From positions 2,480,001-2,544,000 of the forward strand of contig NZ_JBGEDP010000001.1 in assembly GCF_041206865.1 (NCBI RefSeq): a stretch of DNA of 64,000 nt, given 5' to 3'. This DNA comes from Mycobacterium sp. HUMS_12744610. GTDB lineage: Bacteria; Actinomycetota; Actinomycetes; Mycobacteriales; Mycobacteriaceae. Below the pieces are notes generated by a model. That model did no database searches. It saw only the letters and a list, made by a program, of their open reading frames with translations, and had not been told where the DNA came from. A program made the position numbers and the translations under genes. Position 1 is the first letter of the stretch. The number at the start of each line of letters is the position of its first letter. Below, one piece after another: positions 17,336 to 26,439 of this stretch.

Positions 17336-19861
17336 GTGAATGCTCGGCGGCGGGGCGCGGTCCGGGTGGCCGGCGTTGGGGCGGTAACGGGTGCGTTGGC
17401 GGTGGCGGCGATGACCCCGGGGGTGGGAATGCCCTCGGCGCGTGCCGATGTCCTGGATCTGATCATCGATCCGTTGGTGAATGCGGTCGGTACGGGAGTA
17501 GCGGGTGCCCTGGATGCCGGCGCGGTCGACGCCGGTGTGCTGACCGCTGATCTCGGTGTGGCGACTGCGGACGCGACGGCCGCTGGGGCGCAACTGAATT
17601 CGACGTTGGTCGAGGTGAGCAATCAGCTCGATGTCGCGTTGAATGCGGCGGGTCAGGATTACCTCACCGGCCCGGTGGGCCAGACGGTGGATCCGGCCGT
17701 CAACGGGCCGACGGTCTTCTTGTTCGGGCGGGACCTGATCGGTAACGGCGTCAACGGATTCAGCGGGCCCAACGATTCGGTGTTCGGCGGCTCGGGGCAG
17801 TTCGGCAATCTCGGCGACGGCGGGTTCCTGTTCGGGAACGGGGGCGCCGGGGCTTCCGGCGTGGCCGGTGTCGATCACGGCATCGGGGCGGCCGGCGGTT
17901 CTGCCGGGCTCATCGGTAATGGCGGTCTCGGCGGGGCCGGCGTGGACGGCGGTGCCGGTGGGGCCGGCGGGGCCGGCGGATTGCTGATCGGTGATGGCGG
18001 TCCGGGCGGCTTGGGCGCCGACGGTGTGGCCGGCGTCAACGGTGGGGCCGGCGGGATCGGTGGTGTCGGGGGCGCCGGGGGCTTGTTGATCGGTAACGGC
18101 GGCGTCGGGGGCGAGGGCGGCGCGGGTGCCGCCGGTGGGGCCGGTGGTCCCGGTGGCGCGGGCGGGGCCGGTGCGGACTGGCTGGCCGGTTTCGGCGGTC
18201 TTGGTGGCGCCGGTGGTGACGGTGGTACCGGTGCCGCCGGCGGTGCCGGAGGCGATGGCGGCAGCGCTTTCGGGTTGTTCGCCAGCGGCGGTGGCGGCGG
18301 CGCGGGCGGCAACAGCGGGGCGGATGTGTCCTCGACGGTATTACCCGCGCTGGGCGGCGCCGGTGGTAACGGCGGTCTGTTCGGTGCGCACGGGATGGTC
18401 GGTGATTTCGGCACTCTGACCGGCGTCTCCACGGGCGGCGTCACCGCTCCGGGCGGCATCACCTCGTCTCAGATAGCCAACAGCGACCTGCTGACGATCG
18501 GGACCACCGGGGTGTGGCTGACCAACAGCGACGGCCAGGTCGTCGAACTGCACGGGTTCAACCTCGTCGACAAGCTCCCCCCCGGTGAGCCGTCCGCGCT
18601 GGGCTTCGACAATGCCGATGCGCAGTATTTGGCCGACCACGGCTACAACGTGGTGCGGCTGGGCATCATCTGGTCCGACCTGGAACCGGAGCCCGGTGTG
18701 TACAACGCCGCCTATCTCGACTCGATCGACCAGACGGTGAAGACCCTGGGCAACAACGGCATCTACACGATCATCGACCTGCACCAGGACGCCTACAGCA
18801 GCACGTTCGGCGGCGAGGGAATGCCGGTGTGGGCGACCCAGACCGGCGGGCTGCCCAACCCGCAGCTACCTTTCCCGGCCAACGAATTTCTCGACCCGGC
18901 CGAGTTGCATGCCTGGGATGCGTTCTGGTCCAACGCCGCTGCCCCCAACGGCATCGGTCTGGAGGACAACTACGCCCAGATGGCGGAGTATGTGGCAAAC
19001 AACTTCAACGGCAACCCGGATGTGGCCGGAATCGAAATCATGAACGAGCCGGAGCCGGGCGCGCAGTGGCCGCTGGCGGTGCTGGGCGACCCGTTCTTCG
19101 AGCAGCAACAGCTGACGCCGTTCTATGACCAGACGGCGATGGCGATCCGGGCCGTCGACCCGAACACCACGATCTTCTACGATCCCAGCATCACCGCCGA
19201 ATTCGGCTCGCCCGTCCACCTGGGCACGGTCGACGTCCCGAACACCGCCCTGTCGTTCCACGACTACTGCCAGTTCATGCTGGGCCCCGTGGGGTGCATT
19301 CCCGACATCGGTCAGATCGCGACGAACGCCGTGCAGTACGCGCACGGCCAGGGCATCCCGGCATTGATGACCGAATTCGGGGCGACCAACGTCCAGTCGA
19401 ACATCGCTGCCGTGATGGGGGTTGCCGACAAGAACCTGGTGGGGTGGGCGGAGTGGGCCCTCACCGGGCAGAACGACATCACCGGCTCGCCCAGCACGGA
19501 ATGGTTGATCAACAACCTCTCCGAGCCGTTGACCGGTGCCAACGTCAATACCGCCACGCTGGACACCCTTTCGCAGCCGTACCCGCAGGTGATTTCGGGC
19601 ACGCCGGAGTCGTGGTCGTTCGTCAACGGGGTCTTCGACTTCACCTACTCGACTGCCAAGGCCGACGGTCTCGGCGACTTCGCCGCCGGTTCGAATACCA
19701 CCATCTCGGTGCCGCAGGTGGAGTTCCCCGGCGGGTATACGGTGGCGGTCACCGGCGGGCAGGTCGTCTCGGCCCCTGACGCCGCCCAACTCGTCATCGC
19801 CTCAGACGCCGGTGCCGACACCGTCAAGGTCGTCGTGAGCCCGGTGACCCCGGGTGGCTGA
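17336..19861 (+). CDS. Secreted PGRS-repeat protein with a GH5 (endoglycoceramidase-like) glycosidase domain
   Basis: The 841-residue protein starts at a GTG after an ACGGAGG site. A signal peptide ends near PSARA|D. Residues about 165-355 are Gly-Gly-Ala/Asn repeats of the PGRS type, including LIGNGG blocks, but there is no PE domain. Residues about 385-750 are a glycoside hydrolase family 5 barrel: GFNLVDK, then IMNEPEPG with the acid/base Glu571, then SFHDYC, and MTEFG with the nucleophile Glu680. A small beta domain closes the chain. GH5 enzymes of this subgroup attack beta-glycosides including glycolipids. The PGRS part may anchor the enzyme at the cell surface (inference). Confidence 0.85.
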   Translation: MNARRRGAVRVAGVGAVTGALAVAAMTPGVGMPSARADVLDLIIDPLVNAVGTGVAGALDAGAVDAGVLTADLGVATADATAAGAQLNSTLVEVSNQLDVALNAAGQDYLTGPVGQTVDPAVNGPTVFLFGRDLIGNGVNGFSGPNDSVFGGSGQFGNLGDGGFLFGNGGAGASGVAGVDHGIGAAGGSAGLIGNGGLGGAGVDGGAGGAGGAGGLLIGDGGPGGLGADGVAGVNGGAGGIGGVGGAGGLLIGNGGVGGEGGAGAAGGAGGPGGAGGAGADWLAGFGGLGGAGGDGGTGAAGGAGGDGGSAFGLFASGGGGGAGGNSGADVSSTVLPALGGAGGNGGLFGAHGMVGDFGTLTGVSTGGVTAPGGITSSQIANSDLLTIGTTGVWLTNSDGQVVELHGFNLVDKLPPGEPSALGFDNADAQYLADHGYNVVRLGIIWSDLEPEPGVYNAAYLDSIDQTVKTLGNNGIYTIIDLHQDAYSSTFGGEGMPVWATQTGGLPNPQLPFPANEFLDPAELHAWDAFWSNAAAPNGIGLEDNYAQMAEYVANNFNGNPDVAGIEIMNEPEPGAQWPLAVLGDPFFEQQQLTPFYDQTAMAIRAVDPNTTIFYDPSITAEFGSPVHLGTVDVPNTALSFHDYCQFMLGPVGCIPDIGQIATNAVQYAHGQGIPALMTEFGATNVQSNIAAVMGVADKNLVGWAEWALTGQNDITGSPSTEWLINNLSEPLTGANVNTATLDTLSQPYPQVISGTPESWSFVNGVFDFTYSTAKADGLGDFAAGSNTTISVPQVEFPGGYTVAVTGGQVVSAPDAAQLVIASDAGADTVKVVVSPVTPGG

Positions 19862-19915
19862 GCAGACGCAGAATCGCACGCGGAAGGCTTTCCGTTTGCG
19901 ATTCTGCGTCTGCTC
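19860..19915. terminator. Perfect 19-bp hairpin between convergent genes
   Basis: GAGCAGACGCAGAATCGCA (19860-19878) is the exact reverse complement of 19897-19915, with an 18-base loop. It overlaps the stop codon of the PGRS-GH5 gene and ends a few bases before the stop of the convergent gene, so it can serve as a terminator for both. A half copy lies at 20866-20880. Confidence 0.75.
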
Positions 19916-19922
19916 GCCGTAC

Positions 19923-20810
19923 TCAGCCGGGTATGCGTGCGCGGTTGAGGTGGCCCGCGATCCGAGTGACCACGCGGTCGGGTGCGCGCCGTACGTCATC
20001 GGCGACGATGGGGATGACCGTCCAGCCAACCTCTTGCAGGCTTGCCAGCCTCCTTTTGTCGCGCAGCATCTCGTTCCGCCCAGCATGCCAGGCGATGCTT
20101 TCGTATTCGGCGGCCACATGTGCCTGCGGCCATGCAAAGTCGACGCGCCACATCTCGTCGTCGCGGCCACGAATCAGGTACTGGAGCTCCGGACGCGGCA
20201 GCCCGCCGTCGATCATGACGAGTCGGGCCTCGCTTTCCATCGCCGACTCCGCCCGCCCGTCGGCGAGCGGCAGAAGGGCGCGCACAGCGACGATGCCTCG
20301 CCGACCTCGCTGCTCAGCGAGAGCGCGGGCAATGTCATCGTGGGTGAACCCCATTGGGCGCAACACCGCATCGAGTGTCGCCAGTCGTGGACGTCGCAAC
20401 TGCCGTGCGACTTCCACGGCGGTCCATGCGGGCGTGGTCGCCAGACGGTCCGCCACCCGCTGCAGCGCTGCACCCTTGCGTTGGTGTGGACCATCAGACC
20501 GACCGTCGGACGCATCCGTACCCCCGGATCGAGAACGTGGACGGTAGTCGTGTTTTCCGTGTCGAACCCGTGCAGCGCGGCGGCGGTGCCCAGGCAGGCA
20601 ACCGCATGCCCACCCATAAAGACGTCGAGTGCTGCCAAGCGCCCCAACAGATTTGGGTTCCTGGGCGGCGTAGATGCCATACCATACGCGGACAAGTCCG
20701 CCGGTCTTGACTTGAACGTCGAGTTGCCGACGGTTCACGACCCTCAACAGTTGTGCGGTTGTCGCAAACCCACCGGCTTCAGCGAGGACCTCGAGCGTGT
20801 CGGTGTGCAC
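19923..20810 (-). CDS. AbiEi-like / DUF559 protein with two compensating frameshifts
   Basis: The ends encode a known mycobacterial layout. The N-terminus looks like an AbiEi-type winged helix (AEAGGFATTAQLLRVVNRRQ, then GIYAAQEP). The C-terminus is a DUF559 (Vsr/MutH-like nuclease fold) domain with FAWPQAHVAAEYESIAWH and IPIVADDV. Between about 20490 and 20665 the conserved reading is in another frame (LLGRLAALDVF, CLGTAAALHGFDTENT). The shift near 20665 is undone near 20488, so the long frame stays open with about 58 wrong residues. It is either a pseudogene or affected by two sequence errors. Function of the family is unknown. Confidence 0.65.
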   Translation of the reverse strand: MHTDTLEVLAEAGGFATTAQLLRVVNRRQLDVQVKTGGLVRVWYGIYAAQEPKSVGALGSTRRLYGWACGCLPGHRRRAARVRHGKHDYRPRSRSGGTDASDGRSDGPHQRKGAALQRVADRLATTPAWTAVEVARQLRRPRLATLDAVLRPMGFTHDDIARALAEQRGRRGIVAVRALLPLADGRAESAMESEARLVMIDGGLPRPELQYLIRGRDDEMWRVDFAWPQAHVAAEYESIAWHAGRNEMLRDKRRLASLQEVGWTVIPIVADDVRRAPDRVVTRIAGHLNRARIPG

Positions 20811-20865
20811 CGCGCGATCATGCGCAGGCTGCCGCGCCCGGGCCAGTCACCGCTGGGGATAACAC

Positions 20866-20880
20866 TCTGCGTCTGCTCGC
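20866..20880. repeat. Third, single copy of the hairpin arm TCTGCGTCTGCTCGC
   Basis: Fifteen bases match the right arm of the hairpin at 19897-19915. The copy has no partner arm beside it. It lies between the 5' end of the DUF559-type gene and the accD6 stop codon, so the two copies flank that gene. Confidence 0.6.
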
Positions 20881-20894
20881 GGTAAAGAGGTGAC

Positions 20895-22316
20895 CTACAG
20901 CGGGATGTTCTTGTGGCGGCCACGCCGTGCCGGTGCCTGGGCGAGCGCCTCGGTGAGCTTGCTGCGGGTGTGCGACGGGTCGATCTTCTCGTCGACCACG
21001 CCGATCTCGATGGCGCTGTCCACCCCGCCGGCGATCCGCTCGTGCTCGTCGGCCAACTGGTTGTGCAGCGCCTCGCGTTCGTGCTCGGGCGCGGCGGCCA
21101 GCTTGCGCTTGTGCAGGATCCCCACCGCGGCTTTGGCGCCCATCACCGCGACCTCGGCGTCGGGCCAGGCGAACACCTTGGTGGCGCCCAGCGAGCGGGA
21201 GTTCATCGCGATGTAGGCCCCGCCGTAGATCTTGCGGGTGACCAGCGTGACGCGCGGCACCGTGGCCTCGCCGAACGCGTGGAGCAGCTTGGCGCCGCGG
21301 CGCACCACGCCGCCCCACTCCTGGTCGACCCCCGGCAGGTAGCCGGGCACGTCGACGATCACCACGAGTGGAATGCCGAACGCATCGCACAGGCGCACGA
21401 AACGCGCTGCCTTCTCGGCGCTTTCGGAATTCAGGCAGCCGCCGAGGCGCAGCGGGTTATTGGCCAGCACGCCGACGGTGCGGCCCGACAACCGGCCCAG
21501 CCCGACCACCATCGAGGGCGCCCACTTGGCCTGGAACTCGTCGAACGGCGTGTCCGCATCCAGCACGGCGGCCACGATCGGGTGCACGTCGTAGGCCCGC
21601 CGGGGCGATTCGGGCAGCAACGCCTTGATGTCGGTGTCCCCGGCCTCGGCGCTGCCGCGGTCGAAATGGCCCTGCTGGCAGAACAACCCGACGAGCCGGC
21701 GGCCGCGCTCGTAGGCGTCGAGCTCGTCGTCGGCGACGATGTGGCACACCCCGGACTTCTTGTGGTGGGTGTCCGGTCCGCCGAGCGAGGCCATGTCGAC
21801 GTCCTCGCCGGTGACGCTGCGCACCACGTCGGGCCCGGTGACGAACACCCGGCTCTCCGGCGCCATCACGATGACGTCGGTGAGCGCGGGCCCGTAGGCG
21901 GCACCGCCGGCGGCGAAGCCGACGACCACCGAGACCTGCGGGATGTAGCCCGACGCCCGGATCATGGCCTCGAACACCTGGCCGACCCCGTGCAGCGCCC
22001 GCACGCCCTCGGCCAGCCGCGCCCCGCCGGAGTGCCAGATGCCCACGATCGGGCTCTGCTCCTCGATGGCGGTGTCGTAGGCGTTGACGATGTGCGCGCA
22101 GCCCTCGACACCCATCGCGCCGCCCATGACGGTGCCGTCGGTGCAGAAGCCGATGGTGCGGACGCCGTTCACGGTCCCCGCGGCGGCGAGCACGCCCGAG
22201 CGGTCACGTTCGTGCAGCAACTGCACGCTGCCGTCGTCGAAGAACGTGCTCAGACGCAGCAGCGGGTCGCGGGGGTCGAGCGACTCGCCAATCGCCTCGG
22301 GGGCCGTGATTGTCAT
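20895..22316 (-). CDS. accD6: Acetyl/propionyl-CoA carboxylase beta subunit AccD6
   Basis: The 473-residue carboxyltransferase has both crotonase-like halves, with GGARLAEGV near residue 97 and VGFAAGGAAYGPAL near 131 in the first, and DVPGYLPGVDQE with RKIYGGAYIAMNSR in the second. With AccA3 it makes malonyl-CoA for FAS-I and FAS-II, the input to mycolic acid elongation. It is last in the fabD-acpM-kasA-kasB-accD6 array, after a 36-base gap with an AGGAGA site. Confidence 0.95.
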   Translation of the reverse strand: MTITAPEAIGESLDPRDPLLRLSTFFDDGSVQLLHERDRSGVLAAAGTVNGVRTIGFCTDGTVMGGAMGVEGCAHIVNAYDTAIEEQSPIVGIWHSGGARLAEGVRALHGVGQVFEAMIRASGYIPQVSVVVGFAAGGAAYGPALTDVIVMAPESRVFVTGPDVVRSVTGEDVDMASLGGPDTHHKKSGVCHIVADDELDAYERGRRLVGLFCQQGHFDRGSAEAGDTDIKALLPESPRRAYDVHPIVAAVLDADTPFDEFQAKWAPSMVVGLGRLSGRTVGVLANNPLRLGGCLNSESAEKAARFVRLCDAFGIPLVVIVDVPGYLPGVDQEWGGVVRRGAKLLHAFGEATVPRVTLVTRKIYGGAYIAMNSRSLGATKVFAWPDAEVAVMGAKAAVGILHKRKLAAAPEHEREALHNQLADEHERIAGGVDSAIEIGVVDEKIDPSHTRSKLTEALAQAPARRGRHKNIPL

Positions 22317-22352
22317 CGCGTTTCTCCTGTTCCGGTGATGCGTCGAGGGAGG

Positions 22353-23609
22353 TCAGTACCGCCCGAACGTGATCGCGACGTTGTGTCCGCCGAACCCGAA
22401 CGAGTTGTTGATGGCGTAGTTGTATTCGCCGGGCCGGGGTTTGCCGGCCACCACGTCCAGGTCGATCTCGGGGTCGAGGTTTTCCAGGTTCAGCGTCGGG
22501 GGCACGATCTGGTCACGCAGCGCGAGCACGGTCAGGATCGACTCGACGGCGCCCACGGCGCCGACCGAGTGGCCCAGCGCGGCCTTGGGCGCATACACCG
22601 CAGCGTGGTTGCTGCTGCCCAGGGCGTTGTTGATGGCCTTGCTCTCGGCCAGGTCGCCGACCTGGGTGCCGGTGGCGTGGGCGTTGACGTGGTCGATGTC
22701 GGCGGGGGTCAGGCCCGCCAGTTGGATGGCCCGGGTCATCGCGTGCCCGGCGCGTTCCCCGTTGGGGTCGGGGGCGACCATGTGGAACCCGTCGGAGGTG
22801 ATGCTGGCGCCCATGATGCGGGCCAGGATGTTGGCTCCGCGCGCCTTGGCGTGTTCCTCGGTCTCGATCGTCATGAGCGCGCCGGCCTCGCCGAACACGA
22901 AGCCGTCGCGGTCGCGGTCGAAGGGGCGGCAGGCCCCGGGCGGGTCGTCGTTGTTGGTCGACATCACGATGCGCATCGCGGCGAACGCCGCGATCGGCAC
23001 GGCCTCGATCCTGGTCTCCACGCCGCCGCAGATCGCCATGTCGGCCTCGCCGAGCACGATCTGCTGCCAGGCGCGCGCGATGGCCTCGCACCCGGACGCA
23101 CACGCCGACACCGGCGTCATCACGCCGGCCTTGGCGTGCCGCTCAAGGCCGACCGCCGCGGCCGCACCATTGGGCATGTACTTCTGCACGCCCAACGGCG
23201 AGACCGCTTTGATGCCGCGGGCCCGCATGTCGTCGTAACTGAAGACCATCTCCTCCGACGACCCCAGACCGGTGCCGATGGAGACGGCCAAGCGGTTGGT
23301 GTCGACCTCCGGGTTGCCGGTGTTCTCCCACACCCGGCGGCCCAGGATGGTGGACATCCTCTGCAGATAACCCGTGCGGCGCAACTCGACACGGGTCAGC
23401 TGGCTGTCGAACTCCTCTACGAGGTGCCCGCCGATGCGCACGGGCAGGTTGAACTCCTCGACAAAGGGGTCCTCGAGCGTGCGAATACCACTTTGGCTGT
23501 CCTGCAACAGCTTCCACGTGGTCTCGGCGTCAGGCGCCAGCGCGGTCGTCATGGCAACTCCGGTGACGACCACATTGGGAAATGCTTTCCCGGTAACCAG
23601 CTCGGTCAT
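22353..23609 (-). CDS. kasB: Beta-ketoacyl-ACP synthase KasB
   Basis: This FAS-II condensing enzyme of 418 residues has the active-site cysteine in VSACASG (Cys170), and histidines in [11 protein letters not shown] and [10 protein letters not shown]. KasB extends meromycolate chains to full length; in M. tuberculosis its loss gives shorter mycolates and loss of acid-fastness. It is distinguished from KasA by order and by its N-terminus ([17 protein letters not shown]). It sits 83 bases downstream of kasA in the same operon. Confidence 0.95.
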   Translation of the reverse strand: MTELVTGKAFPNVVVTGVAMTTALAPDAETTWKLLQDSQSGIRTLEDPFVEEFNLPVRIGGHLVEEFDSQLTRVELRRTGYLQRMSTILGRRVWENTGNPEVDTNRLAVSIGTGLGSSEEMVFSYDDMRARGIKAVSPLGVQKYMPNGAAAAVGLERHAKAGVMTPVSACASGCEAIARAWQQIVLGEADMAICGGVETRIEAVPIAAFAAMRIVMSTNNDDPPGACRPFDRDRDGFVFGEAGALMTIETEEHAKARGANILARIMGASITSDGFHMVAPDPNGERAGHAMTRAIQLAGLTPADIDHVNAHATGTQVGDLAESKAINNALGSSNHAAVYAPKAALGHSVGAVGAVESILTVLALRDQIVPPTLNLENLDPEIDLDVVAGKPRPGEYNYAINNSFGFGGHNVAITFGRY

Positions 23610-23692
23610 GGGTCCTGCGAACTTTCCTTTCGTGCTTGGTGGTGATCACAATCCCGGCGAGGCCGGGTGAAGCGGGTCACCACCATTCAGTT

Positions 23693-24943
23693 TCAGTAGC
23701 GTCCGAACGCGAGCGCCACGTTGTGACCGCCGAACCCGAAGGAGTTGTTGATCGCGTAACGGAACTCGCCATAGCGAGGTTCGCCCGCGACAACATCCAG
23801 GTCGATCTCGGGATCGGGGGTCTCGTAGTTGAGGGTTGGGGGTATCACGCCGTCCCGAAGGCTCAATACCGTGAGAATCGACTCGAGGGCACCGACCGCG
23901 CCGATGGAGTGACCCAGCGCCGACTTGGGCGCATAGACCGCCGCATGCTCGCAGCCGGCGACCCGCAGGGCGTTGGCCTCCGCGGCATCCCCGATCGGGG
24001 TCGCGGTGCCATGCGCGTTGACGTGGTCGATGTCTTTGGGGGACAAGCCCGCCAGCTCCATCGACCGGGTCATCGCCCGGCCGGCGCGTACGCCGTCAGC
24101 CGCGGGCGCCACCATGTGGAAGGCGTCCGAGGTGATGCCGGCACCGAGCAGCCGGGCCAGCGGCTTGGCGCCGCGGGCCTTGGCGTGCTCTTCGGTCTCG
24201 ATCAGCATGAGCGCCCCGGCCTCGCCGAAGACGAAGCCGTCGCGGTCCTTGTCGAACGGACGCGAGGCACGCTCGGGCTCGTCGTTGCGGGTCGACATGG
24301 CCCGCATCATCGAGAACGCCGCGATCGGCAGCGCCTCGATGGGGCCCTCGACGCCGCCGCAGACGGCGACGTCCGCGTCGCCCATGACGATCTGGCGCCA
24401 CGCGTGGGCGATCGCCTCGGAGCCCGACGAGCAGGCCGACACCGGGGTCATCACCCCGGCGCGGGCCCCGAGCTGCAGCCCCACGGTCGCCGCGGCGCCG
24501 TTGGGCATGATCATCTGAACGGCGAGCGGGGACACCTTGCGGGGGCCGCCCTCGTTCATCAGGTCATAGCTCTCGACGATCCGCTCCGCGCCGCCCAGGC
24601 CGGTGCCGACCACGACGGAGAACCGGTCGGGGTCGAGCTCGGGGTTGCCGGCGGACTCCCACAGGCGTCCGCTCAGCAACTTGCCCATGCGCTGGACATA
24701 CGACATGCGCCGCATGTCCAGCCTGCCCATCTGGGCATCGACCGGCTCCTTGAGGTGGCCGCCGATCTTGACGGGCAAATCCCACTTCGTGACGAACTCG
24801 TCCTCGAGCACGCGGATGCCGCTCTCGCCAGCCAACAGACCCTTCCACGTGCCTTCGATGTCCGGCGCGATGGAAGTCGTCGCCGTGACGGCGGTCACCA
24901 CAACGCTGGGGTAACCGCCATTAGCAGTGGAAGGCTTGGTCAC
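23693..24943 (-). CDS. kasA: Beta-ketoacyl-ACP synthase KasA
   Basis: This essential FAS-II elongating synthase of 416 residues has Cys171 in VSACSSG and histidines in [11 protein letters not shown] and [10 protein letters not shown]. It condenses malonyl-AcpM with growing acyl-AcpM and is a target of thiolactomycin. The GTG start overlaps the stop of acpM (GTGA), giving translational coupling. The protein is about 65-70 per cent identical in appearance to the neighbouring KasB, showing an old tandem duplication. Confidence 0.96.
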   Translation of the reverse strand: MTKPSTANGGYPSVVVTAVTATTSIAPDIEGTWKGLLAGESGIRVLEDEFVTKWDLPVKIGGHLKEPVDAQMGRLDMRRMSYVQRMGKLLSGRLWESAGNPELDPDRFSVVVGTGLGGAERIVESYDLMNEGGPRKVSPLAVQMIMPNGAAATVGLQLGARAGVMTPVSACSSGSEAIAHAWRQIVMGDADVAVCGGVEGPIEALPIAAFSMMRAMSTRNDEPERASRPFDKDRDGFVFGEAGALMLIETEEHAKARGAKPLARLLGAGITSDAFHMVAPAADGVRAGRAMTRSMELAGLSPKDIDHVNAHGTATPIGDAAEANALRVAGCEHAAVYAPKSALGHSIGAVGALESILTVLSLRDGVIPPTLNYETPDPEIDLDVVAGEPRYGEFRYAINNSFGFGGHNVALAFGRY

Positions 24944-25287
24944 TTGCTGTCCGCTTCCATCCTCGCCTGGACGTTGGCCACGGCCTCGGGGTTCTCCGAC
25001 TCGAGCTTGGCCCGCAGCGCCTCGGCGGCCTCGGGGTTCTCTTCCTCGAGCTTCTGGATGTAGGAGACGACGTCACCGACGGTACGCAGACCGGCGAGGT
25101 CCTCGTCGGGGATCTTCACGCCGTACTTGTCCTCGGTCTGCACGGCGATCTCGACCATCGACAGCGAGTCGATGTCCAGGTCGTCGACGAACGACTTCTC
25201 CGGGGTGACCTCGGACGGCTCGATGCCGGTGACCTCTTCGATGATCTCGGCAATACCGGCGATGATTTCTTCTTGACTAACGGCCAC
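24940..25287 (-). CDS. acpM: Meromycolate extension acyl carrier protein
   Basis: The chosen GTG start gives 115 residues, the length of M. tuberculosis AcpM, with an AAGGGA site six bases upstream. An ATG two codons earlier would sit against that site and is less likely. The phosphopantetheine site is DSL (Ser41). The acidic C-terminal extension (after about residue 80, rich in E, A and K) is typical of mycobacterial AcpM and absent from ordinary ACPs. It carries the acyl chains for KasA and KasB. Confidence 0.95.
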   Translation of the reverse strand: MAVSQEEIIAGIAEIIEEVTGIEPSEVTPEKSFVDDLDIDSLSMVEIAVQTEDKYGVKIPDEDLAGLRTVGDVVSYIQKLEEENPEAAEALRAKLESENPEAVANVQARMEADSK

Positions 25288-25373
25288 GGCCATTCCCTTC
25301 GTAATGTGTTGTGTGGTAATCGGATTGACGTGCTATCTGGTTGCAGCGGCCTTGAAGCCGGACGAGCCGGCCC

Positions 25374-26281
25374 TCAGAGTTCCACCAACGCGTCCAGGTC
25401 TGCGGGTGATTTGACGGCGCGGACCGTGACTCCCCGAAGTTCACGCTTGGCGATACCGGTCAGAGTGCCCGCGGGCGGGAACTCGACGACCGCCTGCACG
25501 TCGTGCTCACGCAGCGTCTGCGTGCACAGGTCCCAGCGCACCGGCTGGGTCAGCTGGGCGACCAGCGTGTCCATCCCAGCGGCCGCCGAGGTCACCGGCT
25601 TCCCGTCGTGGTTGGACAGCAGCGTGGCGGTGGGCTCGGCGGTCGCGATCGCGGCCGCCGCGGCGGCGTAGCCGTCGAGGGCCGACGCCATGTACTTGGT
25701 GTGGAACGCCCCGGCCACCCCGAGGGCGCGGACCCGGGCCTTGGCGGGCGGGTCCTCGGCGAGCTTCTCCAGCGCGGTCAGCGCGCCGGCGGCCACGATC
25801 TGCCCCGCGGCGTTGCGGTTGGCCGGGAACAGGTCGAGCTGCTCGAGGCGGGCCAGAACCTCGGCCTCGTCACCGCCAAGCACCGCGGACATGCCGGTGG
25901 GCTCGGCGGCGCACGCCTTGGCCATCTCGGCGCCCCGCGTGGCGGCCAGCGACACGGCGTCGTCGGCGCCCATCACCCCGGCGATCGCGTAGGCCGCGAT
26001 CTCGCCGACGGAGTGACCGGCGACGATGAACTCCGCACCGGCGAGCAGCCCGCGCGTGGTCAGTTCCTGGTGGGCCAGCAGTGTGGCCGCGACGATCAAC
26101 GGCTGAGCGACCGCGGTGTCGGTGATCTCTTCGTCGAGGCGTTGGTGCCCAGCCGCACGAGATCCAGGCCGCTGGCCTTCGACCACAGGGCCATCTGGTC
26201 GGCGGCGCCTGGCAGCTCGAGCCACGGCAACAGCATGCCCTCGGTCTGTGAACCCTGCCCGGGCGCAAGTAATGCGATCAC
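25374..26281 (-). CDS. fabD: Malonyl-CoA:AcpM transacylase FabD, reading frame broken by a one-base deletion
   Basis: Residues 1-49 (MIALLAPGQGSQTEGML...) read from the GTG at 26281. Beyond about 26133 the homology continues one frame over (EEITDTAVAQPLIVAATLLA, then GHSVGE with the catalytic serine, GAFHT with the catalytic histidine) to the stop. Relative to the family, one G is missing in GACG(G)AAGAG. Without it the first frame ends within about 13 codons. FabD loads malonate onto AcpM and is essential, so a real null is unlikely; a sequence error is the simplest reading. It is first in the FAS-II operon and carries a MabR operator upstream. Confidence 0.9.
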
Positions 26282-26346
26282 GTGTCTAAGAGAACACTGT
26301 GGAAACGGTTTTGGCGGGTGTAACAGATTATGAACCTCGTCTTAGG

Positions 26347-26368
26347 TTTTTGTATGGAGGCTACAAAA
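26347..26368. promoter_or_regulatory. MabR operator of the FAS-II operon
   Basis: TTTTGT-N9-ACAAAA (26348-26368, extended to TTTTTGTA/TACAAAA) is an inverted repeat in the 158-base gap upstream of fabD. It matches the form reported, as I recall it, for the MabR binding site in the mycobacterial fasII promoter. It lies about 70 bases before the fabD start codon, where it can control the whole operon. Confidence 0.75.
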
Positions 26369-26439
26369 CCGCTCTTGAAGCTATGTGTTCGAGACCGTTC
26401 CGAGACCTGTTGCTTGGGTCACTGTCTCCCGCCGGGGGC

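Noticed and set aside
17860..18400. The glycine-rich repeat as a CRISPR array or minisatellite
   Set aside because: The repeats are short, imperfect and in frame, coding for PGRS sequence; there are no regular spacers.
17336..19861. Classification as a PE-PGRS protein
   Set aside because: The N-terminus is a signal peptide, and no PE domain (about 95 residues with the PE motif) is present; only the repeat part is PGRS-like.
20913..23645. A 900-codon plus-strand open frame across accD6 and kasB
   Set aside because: It is the complement of two well-identified FAS-II genes and is rich in Arg, Gly, His and Val without domain structure.
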